The position numbers and the translations under genes were made by a program. The notes beneath the pieces are model-generated. The model made no database searches and had not been told where the DNA came from. It worked only from the letters and a program-made list of their open reading frames with translations. Positions 40,369 through 49,483 of a stretch of 64,000 nucleotides of DNA are shown one piece after another. The DNA comes from [Mycobacterium] nativiensis (GTDB lineage: Bacteria; Actinomycetota; Actinomycetes; Mycobacteriales; Mycobacteriaceae), in the NCBI RefSeq assembly GCF_020172685.1, contig NZ_CP083986.1:4482158-4546157 (forward strand). Reading direction: 5' to 3'. Positions within the stretch are counted from its first letter, which is position 1. Every line of letters begins with the position of its first letter.

Positions 40369-41289
40369 ATGGACGTCAAGTTAGGATCGTCTCGGGCGCC
40401 GAGTCAAGACCCTTCACCGCCCACCCGCCGCGTCGTCGCCGTCATCGAGCTCCTCGCCAAGGCTCCCGCGGCACCGTTGACGCTGGCCGAGATCTGCCGT
40501 GACCTGGGCATCACCCGATCCACCGGGCACGCGATCCTGGCCACACTGTGCTCCTATAACTGGGTTCTGCGTGACCCACTCAGTGGGACGTACACCCTCG
40601 GCAGCGGCTTTCCCCGACCCCAATCCGTCGATATACCGATCATGGGGAAGTTGCGCGGTCCGCTGCGGCAGCTGTGCGCGACGCTGGGTATGCCCGTCTG
40701 CGTCTCCGAGGTCAACGCTGGGCACATCACCGTCATCGCGTCGGTGGCTCCGGATGCCGGGCACGCCTATGTGCAGGCCGGCCAGCGGCTGCCCTTCGTT
40801 GCACCGTTCGGGCGCGAATTCGTGGCGTGGGCATCCGCGGCTGCGCAGCAGATGTGGCTCGACGCCGCGGGGCCGGTCAATGACATCTACCGAGCCCGTA
40901 TGCCCGAGGTGCTCAACGAGATCCAACATCGCGGGTATGGCATCGAACGGCTCAGCGATTCACTGCTCAAGGTGTACGCGGCACTGCTTGCCCTGGAAGC
41001 CGGTAACGTGCCGGACCCGGTAGCGGTGCGGCTGGCCGCTGCTGTTGCCGATCTGACCATCGTCGACTTCCTCCCCGGTGAGCTGGCGCAGATTGAGCGG
41101 TCCGCACTTGCGACCATCTCCGCGCCGATCTTCGACCATCACGGTGAGGTGGTGATGACGGTGTCGGCGCAGCCATACAAACAACTGACCCTGGAGCAGG
41201 TGCGCAGTATCGGCGATCATATTCGGGAGTTCGCCAGGCACGCCGGTTCTCTGCTCGCCGGCGACATGCGTGCTACCGGCCGCCCTTGA
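40369..41289 (+). CDS. IclR-like transcriptional regulator
   Basis: A 306-residue regulator. The winged helix is at ~20-80 (RRVVAVIELLAKAP, TLAEICRDLGITRSTGHAIL, LRDPLSGTYTLG), the ligand domain follows with ASVAPDAGHAYVQAGQRLPF and RSALATISAPIFDHHGEVVM. The C-terminal domain is divergent from the canonical IclR effector domain. It is divergent to the sulfotransferase operon and shares the palindromic region at 40342-40351, making that operon the likely target. Ends 39 bp before the convergent Mce-associated gene. Confidence 0.85.
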   Translation: MDVKLGSSRAPSQDPSPPTRRVVAVIELLAKAPAAPLTLAEICRDLGITRSTGHAILATLCSYNWVLRDPLSGTYTLGSGFPRPQSVDIPIMGKLRGPLRQLCATLGMPVCVSEVNAGHITVIASVAPDAGHAYVQAGQRLPFVAPFGREFVAWASAAAQQMWLDAAGPVNDIYRARMPEVLNEIQHRGYGIERLSDSLLKVYAALLALEAGNVPDPVAVRLAAAVADLTIVDFLPGELAQIERSALATISAPIFDHHGEVVMTVSAQPYKQLTLEQVRSIGDHIREFARHAGSLLAGDMRATGRP

Positions 41290-41327
41290 CCGAACATTCC
41301 GTCGGTGGCTAATCGGCGCAGCGATGC

Positions 41328-41927
41328 CTATACCGGGTCCAGTGCCGAGATCCGCCATTCGTCGTCGGTCTTGGTCAGGCTCACGACCACGCTGCTGGCG
41401 GTGCGTGCCGGCTCGGGGCGGTCCCGGCTGACGGTCTCCTGATTGAGGAACACCAGCACCTTGGCGTCATTCGACCCGATCTCCATCAGCGCCGCGTTCA
41501 GCACCTGCGCGGACGCCTTGATCCCTTTGGTCCGCACGGCCGGCGCGACCACATCGGTGCTGAATTTTCCGTAGTAGGTCGAGAAGCCACCGGTCATCAG
41601 GGTCTGCGCCCTCTCCATGTCCCGATCGAGGGTCTCGGGCGCGTAGGACAGCAACGCCACCGTCCCCGTCGATGCGGCGTCGATGGCGCTCTGCGCGGCC
41701 GCAGCACCAGACTGGCGATCGGAACGGTGGGCGGTGGCGTAGAGCGCTCCCACCAAGACCGTCGTCGCCGACAGAAGTACCGCGAGAGCCAACGTCTTCC
41801 AACGTGCGGTGAACGCAGTCTTGGTTCGGGCGGCCAGACCGGGCGCCGCGGTCGGTTCGTCGGCGGGATCGGCCTGCGTGCCGGCGCAGTCGGTGCGTTC
41901 GGCGTCGGCTGTCTCGTTCACCGTCAC
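41328..41927 (-). CDS. Mce-associated membrane protein
   Basis: A 199-residue protein with a charged N-terminal tail, a single membrane segment at ~44-66 (LALAVLLSATTVLVGALYA), and an extracytoplasmic domain with the Mas/Mam pattern: LLSYAPETLDRDMERAQTLM, TGGFSTYYGKF and a C-terminal DEWRISALDPV. Proteins of this type stabilise or assist Mce lipid importers. GTG overlaps the preceding gene. Last of the four-gene minus run that begins at 43531. Confidence 0.85.
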   Translation of the reverse strand: MTVNETADAERTDCAGTQADPADEPTAAPGLAARTKTAFTARWKTLALAVLLSATTVLVGALYATAHRSDRQSGAAAAQSAIDAASTGTVALLSYAPETLDRDMERAQTLMTGGFSTYYGKFSTDVVAPAVRTKGIKASAQVLNAALMEIGSNDAKVLVFLNQETVSRDRPEPARTASSVVVSLTKTDDEWRISALDPV

Positions 41928-42610
41928 GGTACGAACTCCACCTTCGACATCTTGATCTGATCTCCCTCACGCTGCAGGTCCACCGTGAGCCGCCACCGTC
42001 GCGGAGCATCTTCAGCGCCTGCGGCGTTGGTGACGGTCGAGGATGCAGCCACCAGCACCACCGCGGAATCCGGTGTCATCGACTCGACCGCAGCGGCGTT
42101 CACCGTCGCCTGGGTGGTCACCTTCGCGTCTTTGGATACTTTGACGAAATCTTCGGCCGCACCCTGGAATTCGGTGCGGAATGGGCCGGTGGAGTTGTCG
42201 ACGATGCGCTGCACTGCGCCTTCGGCATCGTTGTAGTCGATCGACATCAAGGTGACGACGACCTGGCGCGCGACGGCGACGAACTCAGCGCGCTGCCGCT
42301 GATCTGCCTGTACATGCCGATGTTGGCGGATCATCAATGCGCTGAGGGCGAGCAGGGCACAGCTGCACACCACGACCGCCACCGCGGCCAGCCGTCTCCA
42401 GCCGGGCACAAGATCTCGGACACGGGCGAGTCGAGACACGCCTGGGTCGACGGCCCCGTGATCGGAGCGCGATTGGCCGCCCCCGTCAGCGTCGGCGTTC
42501 TCCGCCTCCTCCTGCAACCGGACCGCGCGTGCCCGCGCCTCCGTCGCCACTGCCTCGGCTTCGGCAGCCTCAGCCTCCGCCAGTGCCACTAGCGTCCCGG
42601 TTTTCGACAC
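41924..42610 (-). CDS. Mce-associated membrane protein with Ala/Glu-rich N-terminus
   Basis: A ~228-residue protein: an acidic coiled-coil-like stretch EAEAAEAEAVATEARARAV (~11-29), then a membrane segment near 72-92 (LAAVAVVVCSCALLALSAL), then a Mam domain with LMSIDYNDAEGAVQRIVDNS, TGPFRTEFQG and a final QIKMSKVEFVP. The pair with the following gene is typical of mce loci. The start is uncertain: GTG 42610 is used, GTG 42619 is equally possible. Confidence 0.82.
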   Translation of the reverse strand: MSKTGTLVALAEAEAAEAEAVATEARARAVRLQEEAENADADGGGQSRSDHGAVDPGVSRLARVRDLVPGWRRLAAVAVVVCSCALLALSALMIRQHRHVQADQRQRAEFVAVARQVVVTLMSIDYNDAEGAVQRIVDNSTGPFRTEFQGAAEDFVKVSKDAKVTTQATVNAAAVESMTPDSAVVLVAASSTVTNAAGAEDAPRRWRLTVDLQREGDQIKMSKVEFVP

Positions 42611-42735
42611 ACCGCCCACCGGTTTCCCTTCATTGCCGGGCCGGCCATTCGCGGGCCGGCGTAGGCACCGTAATCCGGCACGCTGCCGGTCGATCGCCGA
42701 ATTCCCATCCAGTGGGCGGTGCCGGCGGCGGCGGA

Positions 42736-43146
42736 TCACCAGTGCCGCAAGGCGCACAGCGCGCCCTTGGGGCCGTCCGCGGTAGCGACCACGGCCCCGT
42801 CGACCGACAACTCGCAGTGGAACATCGGCTCGGCCGGCAGTCGGCCGCTCGTCGCTGTCACCATCGCCCATCGCTGCGGGTCGACCAAGGTGGTGTGCAC
42901 CACCCACGGTCTCTCCGGGCCCACCTCGACACGGGCCTTGGGGCTGAACTCATACGGGTTGTGGCTGTAGTCAGCCCAGGTCGGCGGATCGACCTCGCGG
43001 TAGTAGATGTCGGCTGTTACCGGGGTGGCAGCGGTGACGGTATAGACGACGTGGTGCGGAGTCGGTGTGTCGGCGTGCGCGGCCATCACGCCGCCGAGCC
43101 CGCCGGCACCGCCCAGCAGCGCCACCAGCGCGAGCCTACGTATCAC
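42736..43146 (-). CDS. Exported MmpS-like protein
   Basis: A 136-residue protein with a signal peptide (residues 1-~25, ending MAAHADTP) and a beta-sandwich-like mature part: HHVVYTVTAATPVTADIYY, RPWVVHTTLVDPQRWAMVTA, FHCELSVDGAVVA and a final Cys. The two Cys (about 109 and 131) could form a disulfide. The layout resembles the extracytoplasmic domain of MmpS accessory proteins, though the transmembrane anchor is replaced by a cleavable signal. It overlaps the next upstream gene by 11 bp. A GC-rich inverted repeat near 42639-42660 lies downstream. Confidence 0.7.
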   Translation of the reverse strand: MIRRLALVALLGGAGGLGGVMAAHADTPTPHHVVYTVTAATPVTADIYYREVDPPTWADYSHNPYEFSPKARVEVGPERPWVVHTTLVDPQRWAMVTATSGRLPAEPMFHCELSVDGAVVATADGPKGALCALRHW

Positions 43147-43531
43147 CGCGACTCCACCGCGCGGTTCCGTTCTTGGACTGGCAAATCAGGAACAGCCCGT
43201 CGGGTGCTTGTGCGACCCAGTTTTCGTAGCCTTCACAGCCCGAGTCCAATTGCTTGACTCCGGCCATGGACGGCGACCGGAAGTATCGCGGTTCGTAGCG
43301 GCGCGGTGATCCGCAGAACACCAGCCTCCCGGGCTGGATGGACGGTCCCGCGATTGCGGTGCCGAAGACGTAGTAGTCGGTGTCCTGGCACGGCGCGCCG
43401 AGGGTGACGCCGGGGGTGATCCCGGGCACGCACACCGGATCGTCACAGGACACGAGGTCCGCGTAGGCGCGAACCGGGACCGCCACCGTCGCGATCACGG
43501 CTGCTGCAACCAATACCGCTGTTCGCCGCAT
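43136..43531 (-). CDS. Small exported protein of unknown function
   Basis: A 131-residue protein: signal peptide MRRTAVLVAAAVIATVAVPV up to a YADL cleavage region, then a Cys-rich mature domain (VSCDDPVCVPG, GAPCQDTDYYVFG, LVFCGSPRRYEPRYF, SGCEGYENWV, FLICQSKNG). Six Cys suggest disulfide bonds in the cell envelope. I do not recognise a family. First of a minus-strand run of four envelope genes; it is divergent to the exported-protein gene at 43666 with a 134-bp gap. Confidence 0.7.
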   Translation of the reverse strand: MRRTAVLVAAAVIATVAVPVRAYADLVSCDDPVCVPGITPGVTLGAPCQDTDYYVFGTAIAGPSIQPGRLVFCGSPRRYEPRYFRSPSMAGVKQLDSGCEGYENWVAQAPDGLFLICQSKNGTARWSRGDT

Positions 43532-43665
43532 ACCCCGGAACTCTGTCAGGGCTCTGGCCCCCGCAGACATCGATGGTCCACTCAGCGGACATGTTGAATC
43601 GTCGGCGGCGGCCGGCGGTGTTTACTTCTCACACCGCTGTTTCCGTGCCTGTCCGAGGAGGGGCA

Positions 43666-44178
43666 ATGCTGCGTGCGCCCGCACTCGCGACGACCGCCGC
43701 CGTCGCGATGCTCAACGCCGTGGCCGCCGGCGCAGTAGCGGCGGCCGACCACCCGGACTGGGGACTCAACGGCACCTACACCGCCACCTCCAACGGCGAG
43801 TGGGCGCGTAAGAACGAGGTCTTTTACGAGCAGGAGAGCCGACGCAGCACCTGGACGATCACCACGCAGTGCAGCTACCAGGGTGAGTGCACCGGCACCG
43901 TGCACAGCGATGGCGGCTGGACGGCGCCGATCTATCAGCGGAGCAACGTCTGGTACGTCAAACACACTGTCGATAACTGGATTCCGTGCCCGGATGGCGG
44001 AACCGCCCCCGGGTTGCAGACGTTCCGGTTCAAGGCGATGACGCCCGAGGGGGCGTATTTGGACCCGTCATCGACCACGCTGGCCGGCGAGGACATCACT
44101 ACCGGTCCCAGCGGTGCGTGCGGAGCGAACAAGGCGGTGTACATCAACATGCCGTTCAAGCTCGTCAAGATCGGCTGA
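43666..44178 (+). CDS. Small exported protein of unknown function
   Basis: A 170-residue protein with a signal peptide (~1-28, ending AAADHPD), then GLNGTYTATSNGEWARKNEV, ESRRSTWTITTQCSYQGECT, a DNWIPCPDGG segment and the end SGACGANKAVYINMPFKLV. Four Cys are likely paired. The fold is unknown; similar exported proteins are common in mycobacteria. GAGGAGGGG precedes the ATG. It is the only plus-strand gene within the mce block, lying between mceF and the Mce-associated genes, and convergent with mceF at 16 bp. Its C-terminal pattern recalls the exported protein at 54460. Confidence 0.75.
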   Translation: MLRAPALATTAAVAMLNAVAAGAVAAADHPDWGLNGTYTATSNGEWARKNEVFYEQESRRSTWTITTQCSYQGECTGTVHSDGGWTAPIYQRSNVWYVKHTVDNWIPCPDGGTAPGLQTFRFKAMTPEGAYLDPSSTTLAGEDITTGPSGACGANKAVYINMPFKLVKIG

Positions 44179-44194
44179 TCCACCGCGGAATGCG

Positions 44195-45760
44195 TCAGTT
44201 CGGCAGCAGGTCTTCCCAACTCTGGGCGGCCGGCCGCACCAGGTCGGTCTGGCTGTACACCTTGCCGTCGGGCGCCGCGTACTGCCCGGTCCGCGGGTTG
44301 TAGGTGGCAACGGCCACCGAAGGTCCCGCTGCCCCCGGGGCGTAGCCGCTGGGCGCCGCCGGAGGCGTCGTGCCGTCGCCCGGCGCCGCGGGCGGAGCGA
44401 TCGGTGTCTCAGCGACCGGCGGTGGGCCTTCTTCGACCGCGGCCGGAGGGGGCATCGGGGTGCCCTCGACTGGGCCGAAGATCTGTTCACCCAAGGTGAT
44501 CCGATCATCTGGGGGAACGCCCTGCGCCAGCAGGTTGGGATCGATCGGGTACGGCCCGATTACGTGCTGGCGCATCGCCAAAGGTTCGTAAGGCCGGTCG
44601 CTCTCGCAGATCTCGACGGTGGGCGCACGTTTGCCGGGCTGGGCCATACACGGATAGTTCCGCGCCCCGCGCACGCCGATCGGGGAGTCCTGCGGCAGTT
44701 TGCAGTACAGCCCGTCGGGTGTGTCGACATCACTCAGGTCCGCCGGCGAACGCCACGACGAGGGTGGCAGAAATCCGACCGAACAGGCCGGGGGGTCACC
44801 AAGGGTGAGGGTGAACTCGGCCAGCGCCATGCCGGTCGGGTTGTTCAGCGACGACCCGTAGGACTGGGTGGCGGCCAGATAGGGCGGCAACAACACCAGC
44901 AACTGTTCGATCGACGGATGGTAGGTGAGGCCGATCTGGCCGACCGTGGTGAGATTGGCCAACAGCACCGGCAGCGTCGGCCTGATCTGATCGAGCAGTC
45001 GGGATGCCTCATCGGCGGCGCCGGATCCGGTGCGAAGGATGGTCCGCACCTCCGAATCGCGCGCGGCGACCTGGTCGGTGATACCGGCCAGGCTGCGCGC
45101 CCACGTCCTGATGGCATCGGTGCTTTGCGCCTGACCGTCCAACAGCGGCATGCTGTCATCGATCAAGGCGCGAGTACTGTCAGCGGCGCCGTTGAGGTCG
45201 GCCGCAAGCTGGCTCGACGATTCGAACAGGGCGCCCAGGTCGTTCCCGGTTCCGTTGAGCGCCTTGAAGGATTCGTCGAGCAGGACACCGAGCTTTCCGG
45301 TCGGGATACTGCTCACCAGCGTGTTCATCTGATCGAGCATCGGCCCGACCGGTTTCGGCAGCGACGCGTTGTCGGCGCTGATGGTGGATCCGTTTTTGAG
45401 ATACGGCCCGCTGTCGGTACGCGGCACCAGGTCGACGTACTGTTCGCCGACCGCCGACACGCTGCGCACATTGGCCTGCAGGTCGGCGGGGATCTTCGGC
45501 GACGGCTTCAGCGACATCATCACTTCGGCGCCACCACGAGTGGGCCGGATGTCGGTGACCTTGCCCACCTCGACGCCCCGGTAGGTCACGTTGGAGAACT
45601 GATACAGACCTCCGGTGGAGGGCAGTTGAAGTTTCACCGTGATACGGCCGAGGCCGAGCAGCACGGGGGCCTGCAGGTAAACGAAGGCCATGGTTCCGAC
45701 GCCAACAACCGAGGCGATCGCGAAGATGATCAACTGATTGCGTACGAAGCGCGTCAACAT
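44195..45760 (-). CDS. mceF: MceF, Mce-family lipid importer subunit
   Basis: A 521-residue protein with an N-terminal membrane anchor (IIFAIASVVGVGTMAFVYL), the MlaD/Mce domain at ~40-115 (GLYQFSNVTYRGVEVGKVTD, VSAVGEQYVDLVPR), a long helical region and a Pro/Ala-rich C-terminal tail (~420-521). Mce proteins form a hexameric tube that carries lipids from the outer envelope to the YrbE permeases. The ATG at 45760 shares its first base with the mceE stop region (TGATG). Last mce gene; the Pro-rich tail is longer than in many MceF proteins. Confidence 0.92.
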   Translation of the reverse strand: MLTRFVRNQLIIFAIASVVGVGTMAFVYLQAPVLLGLGRITVKLQLPSTGGLYQFSNVTYRGVEVGKVTDIRPTRGGAEVMMSLKPSPKIPADLQANVRSVSAVGEQYVDLVPRTDSGPYLKNGSTISADNASLPKPVGPMLDQMNTLVSSIPTGKLGVLLDESFKALNGTGNDLGALFESSSQLAADLNGAADSTRALIDDSMPLLDGQAQSTDAIRTWARSLAGITDQVAARDSEVRTILRTGSGAADEASRLLDQIRPTLPVLLANLTTVGQIGLTYHPSIEQLLVLLPPYLAATQSYGSSLNNPTGMALAEFTLTLGDPPACSVGFLPPSSWRSPADLSDVDTPDGLYCKLPQDSPIGVRGARNYPCMAQPGKRAPTVEICESDRPYEPLAMRQHVIGPYPIDPNLLAQGVPPDDRITLGEQIFGPVEGTPMPPPAAVEEGPPPVAETPIAPPAAPGDGTTPPAAPSGYAPGAAGPSVAVATYNPRTGQYAAPDGKVYSQTDLVRPAAQSWEDLLPN

Positions 45761-46953
45761 CAACTGCCGCCTTGCATCGGGACGGAGGGCGCCGCGGACG
45801 CGTCCGTCGGGGGATCGATGAGCGGCGGTACGGTGGCCACCTCACTCGGAAGCTCGGTCACCGGGGCCTTGAGCGGATCGCGGGTGTAGGTGGAGTACCA
45901 GGGGTCGCCCGGTGCCGGCACCAGCGAGGCGCCCGGTTCGCCCCACCTGGTGCCGAGCAGGAGCCCGTTCTTCAGCCGGGGAATGGTGAAGTCGAACACG
46001 ATGAACTGATTCATGAAGTCGCCGCGGATACCCCGATCGATGAATTCCTGCGTATACGGGTACGTCGGCAGGTAGGCCAGCGCGGTAGCCAGATCTGGCC
46101 CCACATCGGCCAGTGCCCGCACCGTCGGTTCGAGGTTCTTGAGGTTGCGGACGATGTCGGCGTGCGAGTCATGGAGGAGTTGTGTTGCGGTGGCGCTGAA
46201 GTCGCCCAGCTTCTGCAATGCGGTGGTCAGCTGCGGACGCTGCTTGTTGAGCACGTCGAGCGCTGCCGGGATGCGGTTCAGGGCGGCAGTGAGGACGTCG
46301 CGCTGGCCGGCGAAGGTCTCGGCCAGTCGGTTCAGCGATGCGATCGATGCAATGACGTTGTCGTGCTGGGTGTCCAACAACGTCACCACGGTGTTCATTC
46401 GGGTCAGCAGATCGCGAATCTGGACCTGCCGGCCGTCGAGCGCTGCGGTGAAGTTGCGGACGATGTCGCCGATCTGGGTAAGCCCGCCACCGTTGACCAC
46501 CACCGACAGCGACGAGAGGGTCTGCTCGGTGGAGGGGTACGTCGAGGACTTGGAGATCGGGATGGTCGCGCCGGGACGCAATCGCCCGGTCGCAGCCTCG
46601 CCCACGGGGGGATCCAACGCCAGATGCATCGATCCGAGCAGGCTGGTCTGGCCCACCCTCGCGACCGCGTTGGCGGGGATGGTCACGTCGGGTTTGACCG
46701 AGATCTCGACGTTGGCACGCCAGTTGTCAACGACCATCCCGCGGACCGTACCGACGATGACGTCACCGACCATGACCGGTGAGTTCGATTCCAGCGAGCC
46801 GACATTCGCAATCTGCACGTGGTAGGTGGCGGCCCCCGAGCCGGTTCCGACCGTACCGGGAAGCGGTAGCGAATTGAGGCCGTCGAAGGAGCAGCCGGAG
46901 CACCACAGGGCCACGCTGCATGCGACAACGGCGGATCGTCGCGTCATCCTCAC
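45760..46953 (-). CDS. mceE: MceE, lipoprotein subunit of the Mce importer
   Basis: A 397-residue lipoprotein: signal with lipobox LWCSGC (acylated Cys21), the Mce domain at ~42-120 (VQIANVGSLESNSPVMVGDV, VGQTSLLGSMHLALDPP), and a helical part with LLDTQHDNVIASIASLNRLA. The LprK-type position in the mce order (between D and F) and the lipobox fix the identity. GTG overlaps the mceD stop. Confidence 0.92.
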   Translation of the reverse strand: MRMTRRSAVVACSVALWCSGCSFDGLNSLPLPGTVGTGSGAATYHVQIANVGSLESNSPVMVGDVIVGTVRGMVVDNWRANVEISVKPDVTIPANAVARVGQTSLLGSMHLALDPPVGEAATGRLRPGATIPISKSSTYPSTEQTLSSLSVVVNGGGLTQIGDIVRNFTAALDGRQVQIRDLLTRMNTVVTLLDTQHDNVIASIASLNRLAETFAGQRDVLTAALNRIPAALDVLNKQRPQLTTALQKLGDFSATATQLLHDSHADIVRNLKNLEPTVRALADVGPDLATALAYLPTYPYTQEFIDRGIRGDFMNQFIVFDFTIPRLKNGLLLGTRWGEPGASLVPAPGDPWYSTYTRDPLKAPVTELPSEVATVPPLIDPPTDASAAPSVPMQGGS

Positions 46954-48404
46954 GGTGTGCCTCCCGTCGATGTCAGTCCCGCTTCGGTGGGCAATAGCAA
47001 CTCGGGAAGGCTAGATGCGGCCGGCGCCGGAGGCGCTGCTGCCGGGACACCGGGGGGAATGGGAGCGCCCGGGTACAGCACCGGGTGTGGATCGGCGGGT
47101 AAGCCGCCCGCGGCGTAAGCCCCGGGCGGGTGTGGCGGATCGGTCCACCCCGGCGGCGGCGGCATATCGCCGGCTCCGGTGTAGGCCGACACCGCGGGCG
47201 GTATCTCCGCCGGGCTCGGGGCAGGCCCTGCGCCGCCTGGTGCCAGTTTGGGGTCGGAGTAGATGACGTTCTTCGGTGCGGGCCCCAGATAGGCGTTGAA
47301 GGGCAGCGGAAGATAATTGAAGTTCATCAGTCGCAGCGCCGGACCGAGATACTCCACGCACGCCTTGCCGGAAGCCTCCGCGGTGACATTCTCCACCGCT
47401 GCGATCGCCGAGCAGATCGTGGCGACGGGGTTCGCGAAGTTGTTCATGGTGAAGGAGCCGCGGGGCCCGCCGGTGTCGGGGTTGTAGATGTTGTAGCCGT
47501 TGACCAGGGCGTTCGGTGCCGCGTGCAGGATGTTCTTGACCACCATGCTGTTGTCGGCCAACACCTGCGTCACGTTGGCCAGTCGCTGGATCTGCTCGGC
47601 GGTCTGGCCCCGCGAACCGGCAATGAAGCGTTGCACCTTGCCGATAGCGCCGGATAGCTCGTTGATGGCCGAGTCGAGGTCGGAGCGACTACCGTTGATC
47701 ACGCTCGTGACATCGGCGAGGCGGTCCTGAAATTCCACGATCTGGGTGTTGCTGTCACGCAACGCGGCGACGAAGACCTGAAGGTTCTTGATGACGCTGA
47801 CGATGTCACCGCTGCCCTGCCCGAGGATGCGGCCGACATCCGACAGTTGCGTGATGGTTTCCCGCAGTTTGTCGCCGTTTCCGGCCATGGCATCAGCGGT
47901 GGTGTCGATGAAGCGACCCAACGACGTGTTCGACACCCCACTGGACGGGCCCAACTCGGCGGCAAGCCGGGTGAGCTGCTCTTTGATCTCGTCCCACTCG
48001 ACCGGAATGGCGGTGCGGTCCTCGCTGATCTCGGCTCCGTCGGCCATGGTGGCGCCGCTCGCCTGCGGGCTCGACCCGTATGCGGGCGTCAGCTGCACAT
48101 AGCGGGCCGACACGAGATTGGGCGCCACGATGATGGCTTTTGCGTCGGCGGGTATGGGTACGGCGCGATCTACTGCCAGGGTGATCCTGGCCCGCGTTCC
48201 CAGCGGCTGGATGGATTTGATGGTGCCCACCCTCACCCCGACCACCCGAACCTCGTCTCCGGGATAGATGGCTGTGGCCGACTTGAAGTAGGCGATGATC
48301 GTCCTGGCGCCCGCGAACTTCTGGTAGCTCACATACCCCACAGTTGCTGCCACCAGCGCCGCCACGGCGATCACCAACAGCTTGTTGGCCCGCCGCCCGA
48401 TCAC
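46950..48404 (-). CDS. mceD: MceD subunit of the Mce importer
   Basis: A 484-residue protein: membrane anchor near 10-26, Mce domain (FKSATAIYPGDEVRVVGVRV, LVSARYVQLTPAYG) and helical repeats with DVGRILGQGSGDIVSVIKNL. Residues ~390-484 form a Pro/Ala/Gly-rich tail, common for MceD. GTG overlaps the mceC stop by 4 bp, consistent with coupled synthesis of the complex. Confidence 0.92.
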   Translation of the reverse strand: MIGRRANKLLVIAVAALVAATVGYVSYQKFAGARTIIAYFKSATAIYPGDEVRVVGVRVGTIKSIQPLGTRARITLAVDRAVPIPADAKAIIVAPNLVSARYVQLTPAYGSSPQASGATMADGAEISEDRTAIPVEWDEIKEQLTRLAAELGPSSGVSNTSLGRFIDTTADAMAGNGDKLRETITQLSDVGRILGQGSGDIVSVIKNLQVFVAALRDSNTQIVEFQDRLADVTSVINGSRSDLDSAINELSGAIGKVQRFIAGSRGQTAEQIQRLANVTQVLADNSMVVKNILHAAPNALVNGYNIYNPDTGGPRGSFTMNNFANPVATICSAIAAVENVTAEASGKACVEYLGPALRLMNFNYLPLPFNAYLGPAPKNVIYSDPKLAPGGAGPAPSPAEIPPAVSAYTGAGDMPPPPGWTDPPHPPGAYAAGGLPADPHPVLYPGAPIPPGVPAAAPPAPAASSLPELLLPTEAGLTSTGGTP

Positions 48405-49483
48405 CGCGAACCTCCGGGAATCCCGTTGTAGGGGAAGGGAAACTCCGCGCGAGGCCCGACGTTATCGGGCGGTTGTCCGGCGTTGACACCGCGGCGGAAC
48501 CCGAGCGCGTAGTCGAGAAACGGCTGAATCGCCTGGGCCGGTAGCAGGTTGGCGGGGAATCCGTAGTAGTAGAACCCGTTGTTGACGGCCTCTCCCTGCG
48601 TCAGCTGGTATTTGGACAGCCCCTTGAGCGACTTCTCCAAGTTGTCGCGGTTCTGTTCGAGCATCGCCGACACCTTGTTGAGCTGCTCGAGCGTGGGAGC
48701 AAGTTCCTGCTCGTTGTCGTCGACGAGACCGGAAAGCTGCTGAGCCACTGCGGTGGTGTTCGCAAGGAGGTCGACGATCGCGCGGCGGCGGTCCTGTAGC
48801 ACCCCGAGCAGGTCGTCGGCGTTGAGGATGAGCCGGTTCACCTGGTCGCTGCGTTCGGACAGGACCCCGGTGACGTTGGAGGCGGCCGTAAGCAGACCGG
48901 CCAGCGACTCGTTGCGGTTGTTCAGTGACCTGGACAACCGGCTGATTCCATCGAAGGTGGGGGCCAGTTGCGGTGCGAGTCGTTCGACGGTCGTCGAGAG
49001 CGTGTCCAGCGACTGGTTGACGGCGGCGGTGTCGGTCGAGGCGGTGTTGGACGTGAACTCACCCAGTGCATCGGTCAATGAGTACGGCGAAGCGGTGCGC
49101 GTCAACGGTATGACGCCTCGCGCACCGATGCGGCCGCTGCCGCGCGGTTCGATCACCAGAACTCGCTCGCCGAGCAATGTTCCGATGCCGATGTGTGCCG
49201 TGGTGTCTTTGCCGAGTCGGACCTTGCCGTCCACGGCGAAGGTGACCAGCGCCTTGCCGTGGTCGAGTTCGACGGCGGACACCGCGCCCACGTTGACGCC
49301 GGACACTTTCACGTTGTTGCCGGCGGCCAGCCCGCCCGCCTCGGCGAAGACCGCCTGATATCGGATCGACGTCGCCATCGCCAGAAGCTGTTTGGGGTGC
49401 AACCCCACCAGGATGATCAGTACCGCCAGCACCAGGCCGACGAGCCCGGTACGCACCAGCGCGGAGTCACGGTATTTGAGCAT
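48401..49483 (-). CDS. mceC: MceC subunit of the Mce importer
   Basis: A 360-residue protein: membrane anchor VRTGLVGLVLAVLIILVGL (~10-28), Mce domain with FAEAGGLAAGNNVKVSGVNV and LGERVLVIEPRGSG, then helices with LILNADDLLGVLQDRRRAI. It is shorter than the usual ~500-residue MceC and lacks a long Pro-rich tail, ending at an ordered FPYNGIPGG. The ATG at 49483 overlaps the mceB stop (TGATG); an upstream start at 49498 is less likely. Confidence 0.9.
   Translation of the reverse strand: MLKYRDSALVRTGLVGLVLAVLIILVGLHPKQLLAMATSIRYQAVFAEAGGLAAGNNVKVSGVNVGAVSAVELDHGKALVTFAVDGKVRLGKDTTAHIGIGTLLGERVLVIEPRGSGRIGARGVIPLTRTASPYSLTDALGEFTSNTASTDTAAVNQSLDTLSTTVERLAPQLAPTFDGISRLSRSLNNRNESLAGLLTAASNVTGVLSERSDQVNRLILNADDLLGVLQDRRRAIVDLLANTTAVAQQLSGLVDDNEQELAPTLEQLNKVSAMLEQNRDNLEKSLKGLSKYQLTQGEAVNNGFYYYGFPANLLPAQAIQPFLDYALGFRRGVNAGQPPDNVGPRAEFPFPYNGIPGGSR

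Noticed and set aside
44114..45889. Long open frame on the plus strand opposite mceF
   Set aside because: Antisense to a well-supported mceF, with low-complexity Arg/Gly/Val composition and no ribosome site.
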